From Sedimentisphaerales bacterium (lineage in GTDB: Bacteria; Planctomycetota; Phycisphaerae; Sedimentisphaerales; SM23-30): 6,056 bases of DNA. Below, in pieces: positions 4,855 to 6,056 of the stretch. The stretch lies in NCBI GenBank assembly GCA_030636065.1, contig DAOVXR010000120.1:1-6056 (forward strand), given 5' to 3'. The notes beneath the pieces were generated by a model. That model made no database searches and was not told the origin of the DNA. It saw only the letters and a program-made list of their open reading frames with translations. A program made the translations under genes and the position numbers. Each line of letters starts with the position of its first letter. Within the stretch, counting starts at the first letter, position 1.

Positions 4855-5977
4855 AGTTGTTGCTCGTAACTGTTTCACCTAAGCACAAGCCAAAGGCCAC
4901 CGCCCAGTCCGAATTGATCTGTTCGGCGTCCAGGTCGCTGTGTTTGCCGATCCGGCTTCCTGTTTCGATACGCGCAAGGGGATCGCCCAACTGTGCGGGC
5001 AACCTCAACTCCTGCGCCAACTGTTGGCAGAGCTGTTTGTCCCTGGCCTGTCCACCTACGAAAATAATCCTGGAAATGGGGTCCGCCTCGAACAATATAT
5101 TGTGATAACGTATGCAACTGCGAATCTCCGTCGCCAATTCGGTAAGTACCGTTCCCGTATGCGAGTCGGTCTCGTTTGCGATTGTTCCGTTTTCAGGCAC
5201 TTTCTCAGTCATCGTTGCCGTAGCGGCTTTAACGGCCAAAGCAGAGCCGTTTGTTTCTGAATTTATGACCATTTCTTTTTTATCGCTTACCGGCTTCTCG
5301 CTGCCAGCTTCTTCGGCTCCGGGACCGACCGTTCGGCAAAAAGCCATTTTCGGACCATGAACCGCCACCACTTTCGTACAGCTATGACCCAGGTCCACCA
5401 GTAAGATGGCTCGACTTTCCTGTTTCGTGTGTTCCTGCAAATGGGCGAAACTATTCACCAGGGCACAGGCTTCGACACTGACCGAATCGATTTCTATCTT
5501 TGTCTGTTCGATTAAATGCAAATGCTGCTGCACTACGTTGCGGGAAGCGGCCAGCAGGATCACTTCCAGCATGGTCTCATCACCCTCGTACACCTCTCCC
5601 GCGGTAATATGGCGAAGCAGAGCGCCGGCGACATCGAAAGGTAATTTTTCCTGCGCTTCCCACGGTAAGGATTTTTTTAGTTGTTTCTCGTCCATTCTCG
5701 GCACCCGCAAATGTTGTATTAACATAGCGCGAGCGGGCAGACAGCTCACAACTTTTTTTCCCCTGAACGGCTTAACGGCCAATAACTCTTTTATCTTGGC
5801 GATGTACCAGTTCTGCAATCCAAGCGGATCATTGCGTATTGCGGGCGGAACAACAGCCTTCGCGGCTGCTATCAGTTGTAAGCCGTTTTCGCTTTCTGTT
5901 ACCTGGATAATCTTGAGACTATGACTGCCAAGATCAATACCGATAGGATACAATTTTTTGCGAAATAATTTCAACAT
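4853..5977 (-). CDS. pilM: Type IV pilus assembly protein PilM (actin-like ATPase)
   Basis: 374 residues, near the usual 340-380. Seen: phosphate-1 loop GIDLGSHSLKII (13-24); VVSCLPARAMLIQHLRVPRM (76-95) and KSLPWEAQEKLPFDV (102-116), the conserved subdomain 1A/1C blocks; EVILLAASRNVVQQHLHLIE (138-157); phosphate-2 LVDLGHSCTKVVAV (193-206); EIRSCIRYH (284-292); the adenosine motif IIFVGGQAR (304-312); and a C-terminal WAVAFGLCLG (358-367). Residues about 221-276 are a low-complexity Ser/Thr/Glu/Lys/Ala stretch. They replace the segment that normally carries the GG..T..I......AE.K motif of subdomain 2B. Known of the family: cytoplasmic, binds ATP and the PilN tail, and couples the motors to the membrane complex. 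There is no other in-frame start near the ATG; AGGAGG lies 13 bases upstream, which is unusually far. First gene after the promoter. Confidence 0.95.
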   Translation of the reverse strand: MLKLFRKKLYPIGIDLGSHSLKIIQVTESENGLQLIAAAKAVVPPAIRNDPLGLQNWYIAKIKELLAVKPFRGKKVVSCLPARAMLIQHLRVPRMDEKQLKKSLPWEAQEKLPFDVAGALLRHITAGEVYEGDETMLEVILLAASRNVVQQHLHLIEQTKIEIDSVSVEACALVNSFAHLQEHTKQESRAILLVDLGHSCTKVVAVHGPKMAFCRTVGPGAEEAGSEKPVSDKKEMVINSETNGSALAVKAATATMTEKVPENGTIANETDSHTGTVLTELATEIRSCIRYHNILFEADPISRIIFVGGQARDKQLCQQLAQELRLPAQLGDPLARIETGSRIGKHSDLDAEQINSDWAVAFGLCLGETVTSNN

Positions 5978-6001
5978 CCTGTTACTGTCGCCTCCTGTTA
6001 C
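5978..6001 (-). repeat. Direct repeat spanning the pilM ribosome-binding region
   Basis: GTAACAGG occurs twice on the minus strand, at 6001-5994 and 5985-5978, 16 bases apart. Extended, the copies read GTAACAGGAGG and GTAACAGGATG, one mismatch in 11. The first supplies the strong Shine-Dalgarno AGGAGG and the second contains the pilM start codon. The result is a 13-base gap between AGGAGG and ATG, longer than the usual 5-10, which may lower pilM translation (inference). Confidence 0.5.
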
Positions 6002-6006
6002 GACTA

Positions 6007-6018
6007 TCTGTCAACAGA
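6007..6018 (-). promoter_or_regulatory. 12-bp dyad at the expected transcription start (possible operator)
   Basis: TCTGT-TG-ACAGA on the minus strand (TCTGT-CA-ACAGA on plus) is a dyad with perfect 5-base arms around two bases. It begins immediately after the -10 hexamer and covers the predicted start site at about 6012. A repressor bound there would block initiation. The regulator is unknown. A 12-bp dyad can occur by chance, so position is the main support. Confidence 0.25.
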
Positions 6019-6047
6019 ACTATAAAATACAACAAATAGCCGGTCAA
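6019..6047 (-). promoter_or_regulatory. Sigma70-type promoter for the pilM operon
   Basis: -35 TTGACC (6047-6042), a 17-base spacer, and -10 TATAGT (6024-6019), each five of six to consensus with ideal spacing. The expected start is near 6012, giving a 5' untranslated leader of about 35 bases before the pilM ATG. The spacer is A/T-rich toward the -10. No stronger promoter was seen in the later gaps, so pilM to pilT are likely one main transcript (inference). The window ends 9 bases upstream of the -35, so activator sites cannot be assessed. Confidence 0.65.
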
Positions 6048-6056
6048 ACGACTTAC

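Noticed and set aside
5406..5924. 172-codon frame on the plus strand
   Set aside because: Antisense to pilM; the composition (many Cys and Ser) mirrors the opposite strand, and no family motif or ribosome site was seen.
717..5977. Reading the cluster as a type II secretion system
   Set aside because: The adjoining pilT retraction ATPase and separate PilM, PilN and PilO proteins are the T4P pattern; T2SS usually has GspL/GspM and no PilT.
6007..6018. The CTGT...ACAG dyad as a LexA (SOS) box
   Set aside because: The E. coli LexA site has eight bases between CTGT and ACAG; here there are only two, so SOS control is not supported.
1..6056. CRISPR array, tRNA, rRNA, integrase or toxin-antitoxin genes
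   Set aside because: No regularly spaced repeats, no tRNA-like cloverleaf and no such protein families were seen on either strand.

Overview
The window holds the core of a type IV pilus (T4P) gene cluster. Every confident gene is on the minus strand, so the operon reads right to left. In transcription order it contains pilM (5977-4853), pilN (4740-4042), pilO (3934-3389), a membrane-anchored gene in the pilP position (3308-2643), the extension ATPase pilB/gspE (2549-717) and the retraction ATPase pilT. pilT starts at a GTG at 621 and runs off the left edge after 207 codons. No RNA gene, CRISPR array, insertion sequence or other complete mobile element was seen, and nothing on the plus strand looks like a real gene.

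The right end carries a good sigma70-type promoter reading into pilM: TTGACC, 17 bases, TATAGT, at 6047-6019. pilM is therefore probably the first gene of the transcript. The gaps between genes are 80 to 112 bases, unusually loose for a T4P operon, and they are not featureless. They hold a terminator-like hairpin at the pilM stop codon, a G/T-rich stretch with imperfect repeats after pilN, a perfect hairpin at the pilO stop codon, two possible mini-ORFs, and two hairpins before pilT. One of the pilT hairpins has the GTAG-plus-palindrome form of REP elements.

The products fit one machine. PilM is a cytoplasmic actin-like protein that binds the N-terminal tail of PilN. PilN and PilO are single-pass inner-membrane proteins with periplasmic coiled coils. 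The fourth protein probably takes the PilP/GspC role of linking this platform to an outer-membrane secretin. PilB powers pilus extension and PilT retraction. The secretin, the platform protein PilC, the pilins and the prepilin peptidase are not in the window; pilC may follow pilT to the left.

The organism is probably a Gram-negative-type (diderm) bacterium of middling base composition. The fused pilMNO-pilB-pilT order, the low-complexity inserts in PilM and PilN, the PilP-position protein without a lipobox and the palindromic intergenic repeats suggest the Planctomycetota/PVC group or a similar lineage. This is an impression from gene style, not a demonstrated placement. I see no wholly new system. 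The points of interest are divergent parts of a known machine and structured DNA between the genes.
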